Source: CAYNTG01 sp964400105 (GTDB lineage: Bacteria > UBP14 > UBA6098). From it: a stretch of 49,987 nucleotides of DNA. The notes beneath the pieces are model-generated. The model searched no databases. It was not told the origin of the DNA and saw only the letters and a program-made list of their open reading frames with translations. The position numbers and the translations under genes are program-made. The stretch is taken from assembly GCA_964400105.1 (NCBI GenBank), contig CAYNTG010000006.1:1-49987 (forward strand). The letters run 5' to 3'. Positions 1-7,649 of this stretch are shown here, piece by piece (positions within the stretch are counted from its first letter, which is position 1; every line of letters starts with the position of its first letter).

Positions 1-26
1 CCTTCGGTCACATGCTACGTCTCTAC
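1..26. repeat. GTAG-type short dispersed palindromic element (partial)
   Basis: The reverse complement of these bases matches 31711-31736 at 23 of 26 positions (core GTAGAGACG, then CATGTGACCGAAG). Only one arm lies inside the window here. The copy near 31.7 kb is longer and ends in the inverted arm CGTTTCTAC, so this is probably half of a GTAG...CTAC palindromic element downstream of lpxB. Confidence 0.6.
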
Positions 27-69
27 GAACCATGAGATTGACGCCGGTCTCCGTTTAACCTTATATATT

Positions 70-1200
70 TTATGCGGAATAGATTGTGTCTATAGCGGCG
101 GACGCCGCGCGCGATGCAACTCCCGGTGCGCCGAGCTTCGATTTGACTGCTGCGAGTTCCACTATTTTCTCACATCGCACAGATCGATCCGCTAAATACG
201 GCGCGACGGCCTCGGCAAGGTTTTCAGGTGTGGCGTCGCCGAGGAGGATTTCCGGCGCAACGCAATATCCCGCAACGATATTCGACAGACCGACGAACCT
301 CGTCTTTATTGCATATCGAAAGATCGCGGCGGAGAACGGGTCGGTTTTGTATGTTATAATATGCGGAAGATTTGCGCATGCACATTGCAAAGTCGCGCTG
401 CCGGAGCAGCAAATCGCCGCCGTCGATGCGAACATCGCATCGATAGCGCCGCCGGATAAAATCGAAATCCCATCGATCCCTTCGGCTGCTCTGTAATCCT
501 TTTCCGGCAGGTTCGGAGAACGGATCACGAGGCCTGTCAGACCGTCGATCCGCTTCGCGAGCGTTCGATATGCGCCGACCATCGGTTCGAGAAGTCTCGA
601 CACCTCCTGCGATCTGCTCCCTGGAAGGAGCAGGAGAATCGGCTCGGATATACCCTTTTCGCGTCGAAATTCTTCCGGCGAGATTCCCGGATTAACGCTG
701 TCTATAAACGGATGACCGACGAATGTAACCGGAATTCCGGCTTTTCGATAAATCTCCTCCTCGAAATGGAGAATTACGATCATCCTCGATACCGATCGCT
801 TTATCGCCTCGATGCGCTTCGCTTTCCATGCCCAAATCTGCGGTGAAACGTAAAAGATCACCGGTATCCCTTTTTGGGATAGGCGTTTCGCAAGATGGAT
901 GTTAAATCCCGGATAGTCGATCAATATCGCCGCCGACACCCTTCTTCGCACCGCCTCGTTTTCCAAATAGCGAAGCCTTGCGATCATCTTCGGCAGATGC
1001 ATCGCGACCTCGACGAAACCCATCATCGCAAGCTCCCCGACATCGCATAAAATATCGACTCCGGCGCTTCGCATCTCGACTCCGCCGTATCCCCAAAAAT
1101 CGATATTCGGTCGAAGCGCCAGCATCTCCCTAACGAGCGGTCCGCCCAGCAGATCGCCGGAAGGCTCGCCGGCCACTATGAGGATATTTTCACCCCGCAA
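70..1200 (-). CDS. lpxB: Lipid-A-disaccharide synthase
   Basis: LpxB (GT19) joins UDP-2,3-diacylglucosamine and lipid X to form the lipid A disaccharide at the inner membrane. Seen: the N-terminal ILIVAGEPSGD motif, IDYPGFNI, HPFIDSV, the nucleotide-binding LPGSRSQEV stretch and CSGSATLQCA, which matches the family's SGTATLE segment. The frame is open to a TTG at 1230, but a TTG at 1200 has AGGAG about 6 bases upstream and gives MRGENILIVAGEPSGD, the normal LpxB N-terminus, so I chose 1200. It then overlaps the end of the upstream oxidoreductase by about 11 bases, implying coupled translation. It is the last gene of the long ribosomal-led run. Its presence shows a lipopolysaccharide-bearing outer membrane. 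Confidence 0.93.
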   Translation of the reverse strand: MRGENILIVAGEPSGDLLGGPLVREMLALRPNIDFWGYGGVEMRSAGVDILCDVGELAMMGFVEVAMHLPKMIARLRYLENEAVRRRVSAAILIDYPGFNIHLAKRLSQKGIPVIFYVSPQIWAWKAKRIEAIKRSVSRMIVILHFEEEIYRKAGIPVTFVGHPFIDSVNPGISPEEFRREKGISEPILLLLPGSRSQEVSRLLEPMVGAYRTLAKRIDGLTGLVIRSPNLPEKDYRAAEGIDGISILSGGAIDAMFASTAAICCSGSATLQCACANLPHIITYKTDPFSAAIFRYAIKTRFVGLSNIVAGYCVAPEILLGDATPENLAEAVAPYLADRSVRCEKIVELAAVKSKLGAPGVASRAASAAIDTIYSA

Positions 1201-2158
1201 TTCCAATCTCCTCGACGATTCTATCGGCAAGTTCGAGAGCCTTCAGACCGCTTCGCCCCGACACCAAAGGCTCCTCGCCCGTTCGAATGCAATCCATAAA
1301 ATTTTCCAATTCGATTTGGAGCGCATTGCCGTCCGGGACTGGAATGAACCAGCGCGCTATCGTCTCGCCACCTGGCAAATCGAAGCGTTCGGCCTCGTCC
1401 GGCGGCTTTGGTCCATCCCCGATCAGGCTTGCTATCTCGACCTTGCCGCCGAAATCGATACTGACATAAGCGCCATCTGAGAAGAACCGCATTTTACGGA
1501 CATTCGACAGAGAAATGCGGCTCGCTGTCACGTTTGCCACGCATCCTCCCGAAAATTCGATCCGAACATTCGCGATATCCAGTGAATTTGTCAAAACTTT
1601 ACCCCCCGATGCCCTCATATCGACGATCTCCTCGTCTATGAGCGCAAGAATAAGCTCCAGATCGTGGATCAAGAGATCGTGAACCACGGAGACGTCGGCT
1701 CCCCTTCCTCGATATATCGTCAGCCTGTGCGATTCGATGAATTGCGGCCTCTTCAGAAACGGACGCGCCACGCCGAATGCCGGGTTAAAGTGTTCGACGT
1801 GTCCCACCATCAAGACCTTTCCGGCGATGTCCGCCGCCTCGACCATAACACGCCCATCGGTCGCCGATTCGGCTATCGGTTTCTCGACCAGGACGTGGCA
1901 TCCGGCGTCGATTGCACGTAAAACTATGTCTTTATGGGTAGATGTTGTCGATGCGACTATAGCGGCATCGCACAAATTCAATAGATCGTCCGGATCGTCG
2001 AATGCCTCGACCTTGAACTCATCCGCAACCGATTTCAATCTTGCGGCATCGATGTCGTAAATACCGATTAAATCGACATCTGGTAGATCCTTAATTATTT
2101 TCGTATGAAATCTTCCGAGTCGCCCGGTGCCGATCACAGCCACTTTAATCTTTTCCAT
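1190..2158 (-). CDS. Gfo/Idh/MocA-family oxidoreductase, probable UDP-GlcNAc 3-dehydrogenase (GnnA-like)
   Basis: NAD(P)-dependent dehydrogenase of 322 residues. The Rossmann motif GTGRLGRFH lies near residue 10, and the family signature VEKPIAE follows the second half of the nucleotide-binding fold. The C-terminal half is the usual mixed-sheet substrate domain. The gene directly precedes and overlaps lpxB. Known: GnnA, of this family, oxidises the 3-OH of UDP-GlcNAc so that GnnB can aminate it, giving amide-linked acyl chains in lipid A, and gnnA genes sit with lpx genes. The family call is firm; the GnnA role is inferred from lpxB adjacency alone, as no gnnB aminotransferase is visible in the window. 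Other sugar or inositol dehydrogenases remain possible. Confidence 0.85.
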   Translation of the reverse strand: MEKIKVAVIGTGRLGRFHTKIIKDLPDVDLIGIYDIDAARLKSVADEFKVEAFDDPDDLLNLCDAAIVASTTSTHKDIVLRAIDAGCHVLVEKPIAESATDGRVMVEAADIAGKVLMVGHVEHFNPAFGVARPFLKRPQFIESHRLTIYRGRGADVSVVHDLLIHDLELILALIDEEIVDMRASGGKVLTNSLDIANVRIEFSGGCVANVTASRISLSNVRKMRFFSDGAYVSIDFGGKVEIASLIGDGPKPPDEAERFDLPGGETIARWFIPVPDGNALQIELENFMDCIRTGEEPLVSGRSGLKALELADRIVEEIGIAG

Positions 2159-2180
2159 AATAACCGTCCTATTGCTCGTG

Positions 2181-2666
2181 TTATTCTATAACGGATGATT
2201 CTAACAGATCGAGAATCGCGTCCATCTCGCGTTCATCGATATTGCCATCGACGAGCGAAATCCTCAGCGCATCGGGGAAATTAGTCAGCCGCTCTTTATC
2301 GATTCTCCCATCGATGGCGGCCTCTTCAAGGCTTTCGAATGTCGAGGAGAATTTACCAGTCTCGATTCCGCTAGTAAGATATCTTGCGAGCGATGCCCGC
2401 ACCCTCTCGATAAATGGCAAAAGAGATTCGTCCGGCTCTGTTGTTTTACGTGATTTTTTTTGGGGATAATATTCGTCATTCGGAGTGATATCCGATGAAG
2501 ATGACTTGAGATTTGTGTTAATCGCAGCATTTCCGCCAGCCCTCATCTCACGCGGCTTTCGAACATTTGCGATGTAAAGCGAATAGCCCATAAGGACGAG
2601 CAAAATAAACATGAGAAACACTATCGAAAAAAGCGCGCCCATTTTTGCTCGACCGGTTTCGGCCAT
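2181..2666 (-). CDS. Hypothetical single-pass membrane protein
   Basis: A 161-residue protein I do not recognise. Residues about 10-31 are one strongly hydrophobic helix (SIVFLMFILLVLMGYSLYI). A polar low-complexity linker follows, rich in Ser, Lys and Asp, and then an acidic helical domain of about 80 residues (roughly 80-161). An AGGAG site precedes the ATG. The start lies 3 bases after the rplQ stop and the end about 20 bases before the oxidoreductase, so it belongs to the ribosomal-lpx run. The C-terminal helices resemble a small EF-hand-like or TerB-like fold (ID.RID.ERL, VDGNIDEREMDAIL), but that is only an impression. Confidence 0.7.
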   Translation of the reverse strand: MAETGRAKMGALFSIVFLMFILLVLMGYSLYIANVRKPREMRAGGNAAINTNLKSSSSDITPNDEYYPQKKSRKTTEPDESLLPFIERVRASLARYLTSGIETGKFSSTFESLEEAAIDGRIDKERLTNFPDALRISLVDGNIDEREMDAILDLLESSVIE

Positions 2667-2669
2667 ATA

Positions 2670-3326
2670 TCAACTCTCCTGGCTGGAGGGCGGTGGTGTC
2701 TTATGTAGAGATGTGCCCTTGTTGACAACCGCCTGTTTTGGCATAGCAGGCTTGCTGGAACGTCTCGTTCCCTGGGCTTTCGATCCGGCTGAAAGGTGTT
2801 CCTTTGCCTGTTCGTCCCTTTTGTGTGTTTTTTCCTCATGTTTGCCGGTTACCGATGAGTCGTCGCCGGACTTTTCTTTACTGCTCTCTGCCGCTTTGTC
2901 CTTTTTGACATCAGCCTTTGTCGCCGCATTCTTCGATTTTTTGGAAGAGCGTTTCTTCTTTTTTTCATGCTCTTCGACTACGAGCTCGAGGATAGCCATT
3001 TCTGCGCCATCACCCAGGCGCGGCCCGAGCTTGATTATCCGAAGATAACCACCCTTGCGTCCCTCGAAATCTTTTGCGATATCGTTTATAAGGTGATGCG
3101 CGACGGTTCTGTCGTTCAGGAATTCTATAAGCGCTCGCTTATCGGCAAGATTGCCGGAAATGGCTCTTGTAATCAGCTTTTCGGCACACGGCCTCGTTTC
3201 CTTGGCCTTTGCCACGGTAGTCTTGATACTTCCATTTCTGAAAAGGTTAGTCACCATATTCCGCATCATCGCACGGCGATGAGACGCATTACGACCAAGT
3301 TTTCTGCCTTTAACATTATGTCTCAT
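2670..3326 (-). CDS. rplQ: Ribosomal protein bL17 with long charged C-terminal tail
   Basis: Large-subunit protein L17. The start MRHNVKGRKLGRNASHRRAMMRNMV and the block ending near GAEMAILELV are canonical. The family is usually about 115-140 residues; this one is 218, because about 95-100 residues of Lys/Ser/Glu-rich low-complexity sequence follow the conserved domain (from the EEHEKKKKRSSKK segment onward). The tail has no stop or frameshift and ends just before the next gene. It starts 2 bases after the rpoA stop, the classic alpha-operon order. Confidence 0.96.
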   Translation of the reverse strand: MRHNVKGRKLGRNASHRRAMMRNMVTNLFRNGSIKTTVAKAKETRPCAEKLITRAISGNLADKRALIEFLNDRTVAHHLINDIAKDFEGRKGGYLRIIKLGPRLGDGAEMAILELVVEEHEKKKKRSSKKSKNAATKADVKKDKAAESSKEKSGDDSSVTGKHEEKTHKRDEQAKEHLSAGSKAQGTRRSSKPAMPKQAVVNKGTSLHKTPPPSSQES

Positions 3327-3328
3327 TG

Positions 3329-4312
3329 CTAATCTTCCTTTTTGTCCATATATTTGCTGATATCCATGCCGAATGAAAGCCCGAATTTTGCGAGCACTTC
3401 GTTGATCTCGGCGAGGGATTTACGGCCGAAATTTCTATACTGCAACATATCCGATTCCGTCTTCTGAACCAAATCCTCGAGGGTGCGTATCTTCGCTGCA
3501 TGAAGGCAGTTAGAGGAACGAACCGAGAGTTCGAGTTCATCGACCGGCATCTTAAGAAGTTCGCGGATCTTGAGCATCTCCTCGTCGACCTCATCCTCCT
3601 CGATCCTGTCCACATCTGTATCGGGGGAAAGGAAGAGATCGAAGTGATCGATGAGAAGCTTCGCGCTCATAGCGAGGGATTCCTCCGGCGTGAGGCTTCC
3701 ATCGGTCGTCAGGTTGAATAATAGCCTGTCATAATCCGTTTTCTGACCGACACGCGCTGGTTCCACGGTGTATTCGACCTTGAGAACCGGCGTGAAAATG
3801 CTGTCTATGGTGATAGTGCCAACCGGAAGGTCATCCCGTTTGTTTTCCTCGGCGGTGCGAAAACCCTTGCCAACGCCCATTCCCAAATGAGCGATAAACC
3901 GTGTTTTCTCCGTCAGAGTAGCGATATGATGGTTTTTATTCAGGACCTCGATAGCCGAATCGCCGGTTATATCCCTGGCCGTGACATCACCCTCCTTCTC
4001 GACATCGATTATCACCGGTTTCGGGTAATCGCTGTGCACCTTAAACCGGACGCCTTTGAAATTGAGAATGATCTCCGTCATATCCTCCAGCGCACCGGGA
4101 ATAACGGAAAATTCGTGTTGCATACCCTCGATTCGAACGGATGTGATCGCCGCGCCCTGCATCGAGTTAAGGATAACCCTCCTAAGGGCATTGCCAATTG
4201 TAACTCCGTAACCCTTCTCTAGTGGCTCAATGATAAACCTGCCGAATGTATCGGTGGCAGTCGAGGAGTCGAGAACGACTTCCTTGGGCATTTGCATGCT
4301 TTTCCACTTCAT
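3329..4312 (-). CDS. rpoA: DNA-directed RNA polymerase subunit alpha
   Basis: The 327-residue alpha subunit seeds assembly of core RNA polymerase and contacts promoter UP elements and activators. The N-terminal domain carries FIIEPLEKGYGVTIGNALRRVILNSMQGAAITSVRIEG, the standard dimerisation region. An acidic linker (DRIEEDEVDEEM) leads into the C-terminal helix-hairpin-helix domain (LELSVRSSNCLHAAKIRTLEDL ... LAEINEVLAKFGLSFGM). The length is normal. It lies between rpsD and rplQ. Confidence 0.97.
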   Translation of the reverse strand: MKWKSMQMPKEVVLDSSTATDTFGRFIIEPLEKGYGVTIGNALRRVILNSMQGAAITSVRIEGMQHEFSVIPGALEDMTEIILNFKGVRFKVHSDYPKPVIIDVEKEGDVTARDITGDSAIEVLNKNHHIATLTEKTRFIAHLGMGVGKGFRTAEENKRDDLPVGTITIDSIFTPVLKVEYTVEPARVGQKTDYDRLLFNLTTDGSLTPEESLAMSAKLLIDHFDLFLSPDTDVDRIEEDEVDEEMLKIRELLKMPVDELELSVRSSNCLHAAKIRTLEDLVQKTESDMLQYRNFGRKSLAEINEVLAKFGLSFGMDISKYMDKKED

Positions 4313-4336
4313 ATTGAGGTCCTTCTAATGGATTAT

Positions 4337-4969
4337 TTACCTCGAGTAATACTCGACGATGAACTGTTCATTTGTCTCCACCGGGATCTCTTCCCTTGTG
4401 GGTATCGATAACACCTTTCCCTGCAGCTTCGGTTTTTCGAGTTGAAGCCAGGGAAGCACATTTTCTCCGATATTCCGGAGTGAATTGTGGATTATCTCGA
4501 GGTCCTTGCTTCCGTCCCGAACGACGATTACCTGGCCGGGTTTGATCTCGAACGAAGGAATATTGACGATATCGTTATCTACCATAAAATGCCTGTGGAG
4601 CACCAACTGCCTTGCCGATTTTCTCGAAGGTGCAAAGCCGAGCCTGTAAATTACGTTATCGAGGCGCAATTCGAGGAGTTGTAAGAGATTCGATCCTGTC
4701 ATGCCTCTCATCCTGGTTGCGCGGTAAAAATAGCGCCTGAATTGTTTCTCGAGAACTCCGTAGATTCTGCGGACTTTTTGTTTCTCGCGAAGACGTATGG
4801 CATAATCTGAAGGGCGTCTTATTCGCATACCTTGCTTATAGCTTCCCGGGGGATTGGTTCCGCGCTTATCGATAGCGCATTTGTTCGAGTAGCAACGCTC
4901 TCCCTTGAGAAATAGCTTAACGCCTTCTCTCCTGCATAATCTACAACTTGGTCCTGTGTATCTTGCCAT
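4337..4969 (-). CDS. rpsD: Ribosomal protein uS4, zinc-binding form
   Basis: S4 starts assembly of the 30S body by binding the 5' domain of 16S rRNA. It has 210 residues. The N-terminal four-cysteine knuckle is present (Cys 9, 12, 26 and 31: CRLC ... CYSNKC), so this is the zinc-binding version. The S4 RNA-binding domain follows (RLDNVIYRLGFAPSRKSARQLVLHRHFMVD). The C-terminus FIVEYYSR is typical. Confidence 0.97.
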   Translation of the reverse strand: MARYTGPSCRLCRREGVKLFLKGERCYSNKCAIDKRGTNPPGSYKQGMRIRRPSDYAIRLREKQKVRRIYGVLEKQFRRYFYRATRMRGMTGSNLLQLLELRLDNVIYRLGFAPSRKSARQLVLHRHFMVDNDIVNIPSFEIKPGQVIVVRDGSKDLEIIHNSLRNIGENVLPWLQLEKPKLQGKVLSIPTREEIPVETNEQFIVEYYSR

Positions 4970-4981
4970 CTTGCTATCCTC

Positions 4982-5374
4982 CTAAACGCGACGGCGCTTT
5001 TTGGGGCGACAACCGCCAAAAGGAACCGGCGAAATGTCTTTGACTCTAGTAACTCGCAAACCTGTAGCACCAATTGCCCGCACCGCTGCTTCCTTACCAC
5101 TTCCGGGGCCTTTTGTCCATGCCTCGACATTGCGCATGCCCATCTCAATCACCTTTTCGGCTGCTTCTTTTGCTGCAAGCTGGGCGGCATAAGGAGTGGA
5201 TTTTTTGCTTCCAGTGAATCCGATACACCCACCGGAACTCCATGACAATGTATTGCCATTCGGGTCGGTAAATGTGATTAACGTATTATTGAAACTCGCC
5301 GTAACATGAACCACGCCGCTTTCACCAACGACTTTCTTGACCTTACGTGGCTGGCGTTTTTTCTTTTTGGCCAC
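4982..5374 (-). CDS. rpsK: Ribosomal protein uS11
   Basis: S11, 130 residues, lies in the 30S platform near the mRNA exit. Family blocks are clear: VVHVTASFNNTLITFTDPNGNTLSWSS, KKSTPYAAQLAAKEAAEK and the C-terminal TGLRVTRVKDISPVPFGGCRPKKRRRV. It lies 23 bases after rpsM and 12 bases before rpsD. Confidence 0.97.
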   Translation of the reverse strand: MAKKKKRQPRKVKKVVGESGVVHVTASFNNTLITFTDPNGNTLSWSSGGCIGFTGSKKSTPYAAQLAAKEAAEKVIEMGMRNVEAWTKGPGSGKEAAVRAIGATGLRVTRVKDISPVPFGGCRPKKRRRV

Positions 5375-5397
5375 CTATATCCTCCTCATAATAGTAA

Positions 5398-5784
5398 TTA
5401 ACCCTTCTTCCCGGCTAATCTCTTGCCGAGACCGACCGTTCTCTTCGGGCCTTTTCTCGTTCTCGCATTGGTTCGAGTTCTCTGGCCGTGAACCGGCAGC
5501 CCCACCTTATGTCGCATCCCACGATACGAACCGATTTCGATAAGCCTTTTTATATCGCCGGCGCGTTGTGCCCGGAGCGCACCCTCGACCGAGTAATTCG
5601 CGTCGATCTCCTGGCGAAGGCGCGAAATGTCGGCTTCCGTGAGCTCGTGGACTTTCTTTGCCGAGTCGATTTTTGTCACTTCGATGATCTTCTTACTTGC
5701 CGTTCTTCCGATCCCAAAGATATATGTAAGCGCAACGTCTATGCGCTTATTCTTCGGGAGGTCGATCCCTGAGATTCTTGCCAT
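5398..5784 (-). CDS. rpsM: Ribosomal protein uS13
   Basis: S13, 128 residues, contacts the 50S subunit and P-site tRNA. MARISGIDLPKNKRIDVALTYIFGIGRTASKKII is the standard N-terminus. RGMRHKVGLPVHGQRTRTNARTRKGP is the conserved basic C-terminal segment. AGGAG precedes the ATG. It follows rpmJ directly. Confidence 0.97.
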   Translation of the reverse strand: MARISGIDLPKNKRIDVALTYIFGIGRTASKKIIEVTKIDSAKKVHELTEADISRLRQEIDANYSVEGALRAQRAGDIKRLIEIGSYRGMRHKVGLPVHGQRTRTNARTRKGPKRTVGLGKRLAGKKG

Positions 5785-5796
5785 ATCTCGTTACTC

Positions 5797-5910
5797 CTAA
5801 CCCTGACGTTGTTTATGCCGCGGGTTCTTGCAAATAACGCGAACGCGGCCCTTACGATGAACGATACGACATTTGTCGCATATCCTTTTAACCGATGCTC
5901 TAACCTTCAT
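5797..5910 (-). CDS. rpmJ: Ribosomal protein bL36, zinc form
   Basis: A 37-residue L36 found by reading the gap between infA and rpsM. It begins MKVRASVKRICDKC and ends KNPRHKQRQG before a TAG stop. The zinc ribbon C-x2-C-x12-C-x4-H is intact (Cys 11, 14 and 27, His 32). Position between infA and rpsM is the normal alpha-operon place for this gene. Confidence 0.95.
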   Translation of the reverse strand: MKVRASVKRICDKCRIVHRKGRVRVICKNPRHKQRQG

Positions 5911-5940
5911 GTTTATCCCTTCCGCAGAATTCCGCCGAGA

Positions 5941-6156
5941 CTATTTATATCGATAAACGATTCTTCCTTTTTCGATATCGTATGGCGACAATTCCACAGT
6001 AACTCTATCTCCGGGCAAGATACGAATATAATATTTTCTCATCTTGCCGGATAAGTGTGCCAATAGTTTATGCCCATTATCCAATTCCACAAGAAAAGTG
6101 GTATTGGGTAAGGCTTGCAAAACAACACCTTCGATCTGTAAATTTTCGTTACCCAT
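5941..6156 (-). CDS. infA: Translation initiation factor IF-1
   Basis: IF-1 blocks the A site of the 30S subunit during initiation. It is a single OB-fold protein of 71 residues, the usual size. Visible blocks are IEGVVLQALPNTTFLVELDNGHKLLAHLSGKMRK and the C-terminal GDRVTVELSPYDIEKGRIVYRYK, which fit IF-1 closely. It lies between map and rpmJ. Confidence 0.96.
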   Translation of the reverse strand: MGNENLQIEGVVLQALPNTTFLVELDNGHKLLAHLSGKMRKYYIRILPGDRVTVELSPYDIEKGRIVYRYK

Positions 6157-6172
6157 CTAAATCACTCAAAAT

Positions 6173-6967
6173 TCACCTAAGATCAAAACCTTCCTTACCG
6201 TTTTCCCTGAGGGTCAATATCTCCGGGCCATTGTCGGTAACTGCGATTGTATGTTCAAAATGTGCGGCCATGCCGCCATCTTCCGTAACTATCGTCCATT
6301 CGTCGTCAAGCTCTTTCACCTGCCAATTGCCCATCGTTATCATCGGTTCGATAGCGATAGTCATCCCCGAAACGATCTTCGGCGAAAGGCCTTTCGACAC
6401 GAAGTTCGGGACCTGTGGATCTTCGTGTGGTTTCCTTCCGATTCCGTGTCCAACAAGCTCCCTCACCACGCCATAACCGGCCGACTCGGCGGTAAGCTGA
6501 ACCGCCCTCGCGATATCGCGGATTCGGTTACCGCAAACAGCCTGCTCGATCCCGTGATGAAGACATTTGTGAGTGACATCCAAAAGCCTCTCGGCCCCGG
6601 TGGACGCCTTTCCGACGATGATGGTTCCGGCCGCATCGGCGCAGTAGCCTTCGAGTTCCACCACGATATCGAAACTAACGATATCGCCATCCTCAATCTT
6701 TCTCTGTCCCGGAATCCCGTGAACGACCTCATCGTTGACGGAGATGCATATTATCCCCGGAAAACCCTTACGCCTGCGGCTTTTCCCATAACCGAGACAG
6801 CTGCTTTTAGCGCCGTAGCTCTCGATAACCTTGCCCGCCAACCGATCCAATTCTGCGGTCGTAATACCGACCTCGACATTTTTACAAAGAGCGAAAATCG
6901 TCTCTCCGACAACGATTCCGGCACGCCTCATAAGTCCTATCTCCGACCGCGATTTAAGCTCGATCAA
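6173..6967 (-). CDS. map: Methionine aminopeptidase, type I
   Basis: Removes the initiator methionine from nascent proteins. It has 264 residues, with the metal-dependent pita-bread fold motifs in order: HGIPGQRKIEDGDIVSFDIVV, CADAAGTIIVG, GHGIGRKPHEDPQVPNF, TIAIEPMITMG and EHTIAVT. The five metal ligands (D, D, H, E, E) are therefore all represented. There is no N-terminal zinc-finger extension, so it is the short bacterial form. Its ATG overlaps the adk stop by 4 bases. Confidence 0.96.
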   Translation of the reverse strand: MIELKSRSEIGLMRRAGIVVGETIFALCKNVEVGITTAELDRLAGKVIESYGAKSSCLGYGKSRRRKGFPGIICISVNDEVVHGIPGQRKIEDGDIVSFDIVVELEGYCADAAGTIIVGKASTGAERLLDVTHKCLHHGIEQAVCGNRIRDIARAVQLTAESAGYGVVRELVGHGIGRKPHEDPQVPNFVSKGLSPKIVSGMTIAIEPMITMGNWQVKELDDEWTIVTEDGGMAAHFEHTIAVTDNGPEILTLRENGKEGFDLR

Positions 6968-7641
6968 GATTCGCCCTTAGGTGTCTTCCCGATAATCCCT
7001 GTTATCTCGTCGTTGCCTTCCTGTGCCGGACCACCGCTGTATATCGTGTAAAAGCTGTCGCGGTCCGAGTAGTATTCTACCAACGGTTTGGTAATTTCAT
7101 CATAGACTTTCAATCTATGATGAAGAATTTTCTCGTTATCGTCGTCGCGATCGACGATCTTTCCGCCGCAAATATCGCATACTCCATCGATTTTCGGCGG
7201 GCTATTCTTAAGATTGTATATCTTTCCGCAATCATCACACTGTGCTCTTTTAAGCGCTCTTTTAATGATCTGATCGTATGGCGTCCACAGGCTGAAGATA
7301 TAATCGAAGCAGCCGATCGATTCGTGCATCTCATCGAGCATCTTCGCCTGTGTAATCGTCCGTGGGAAACCATCGAGCACGAAGCCATTCTTCGTGTCGT
7401 CCATCAATATTCTTCTTTTAAAAATCTCGATCATAATATCGTCGGAGACGAGTTCGCCTCGGTCGAGAAACCCGTCGATCTTTTTTCCAAGCTCGCTACC
7501 GGATTCGACAACTTCCCGGAGCATTTCCCCAGTCGAGATGTGCGGCACATCGAGATAAACACTCAGATAACTCGAATATGTGCCCTTTCCCGAACCGGGA
7601 GGGCCGAGAAACAAAATGCGATATATCTTTTGCGTTCCCAC
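6964..7641 (-). CDS. adk: Adenylate kinase, zinc-LID form
   Basis: Interconverts ATP + AMP and 2 ADP. The open frame runs back into secY, but a GTG at 7641, 8 bases past the secY stop, gives MGTQKIYRILFLGPPGSGKGT, the normal N-terminus, and a 225-residue enzyme. The P-loop GPPGSGKGT is at 13-21. The AMP-binding region (DVPHISTGEMLRE) and GFVLDGFPRT follow. The LID carries four cysteines (135, 138, 155 and 158: CDDC ... CDIC), the long zinc-binding type. The secY-adk-map order is standard. Confidence 0.95.
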   Translation of the reverse strand: MGTQKIYRILFLGPPGSGKGTYSSYLSVYLDVPHISTGEMLREVVESGSELGKKIDGFLDRGELVSDDIMIEIFKRRILMDDTKNGFVLDGFPRTITQAKMLDEMHESIGCFDYIFSLWTPYDQIIKRALKRAQCDDCGKIYNLKNSPPKIDGVCDICGGKIVDRDDDNEKILHHRLKVYDEITKPLVEYYSDRDSFYTIYSGGPAQEGNDEITGIIGKTPKGES

Positions 7642-7649
7642 TAAGATCG

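Noticed and set aside
86..496. Open frame of 136 codons on the plus strand inside lpxB
   Set aside because: Antisense shadow of a clear gene, no ribosome-binding site and no protein-like composition. The same holds for the many long frames opposite the giant secreted protein (for example 25479-27887).
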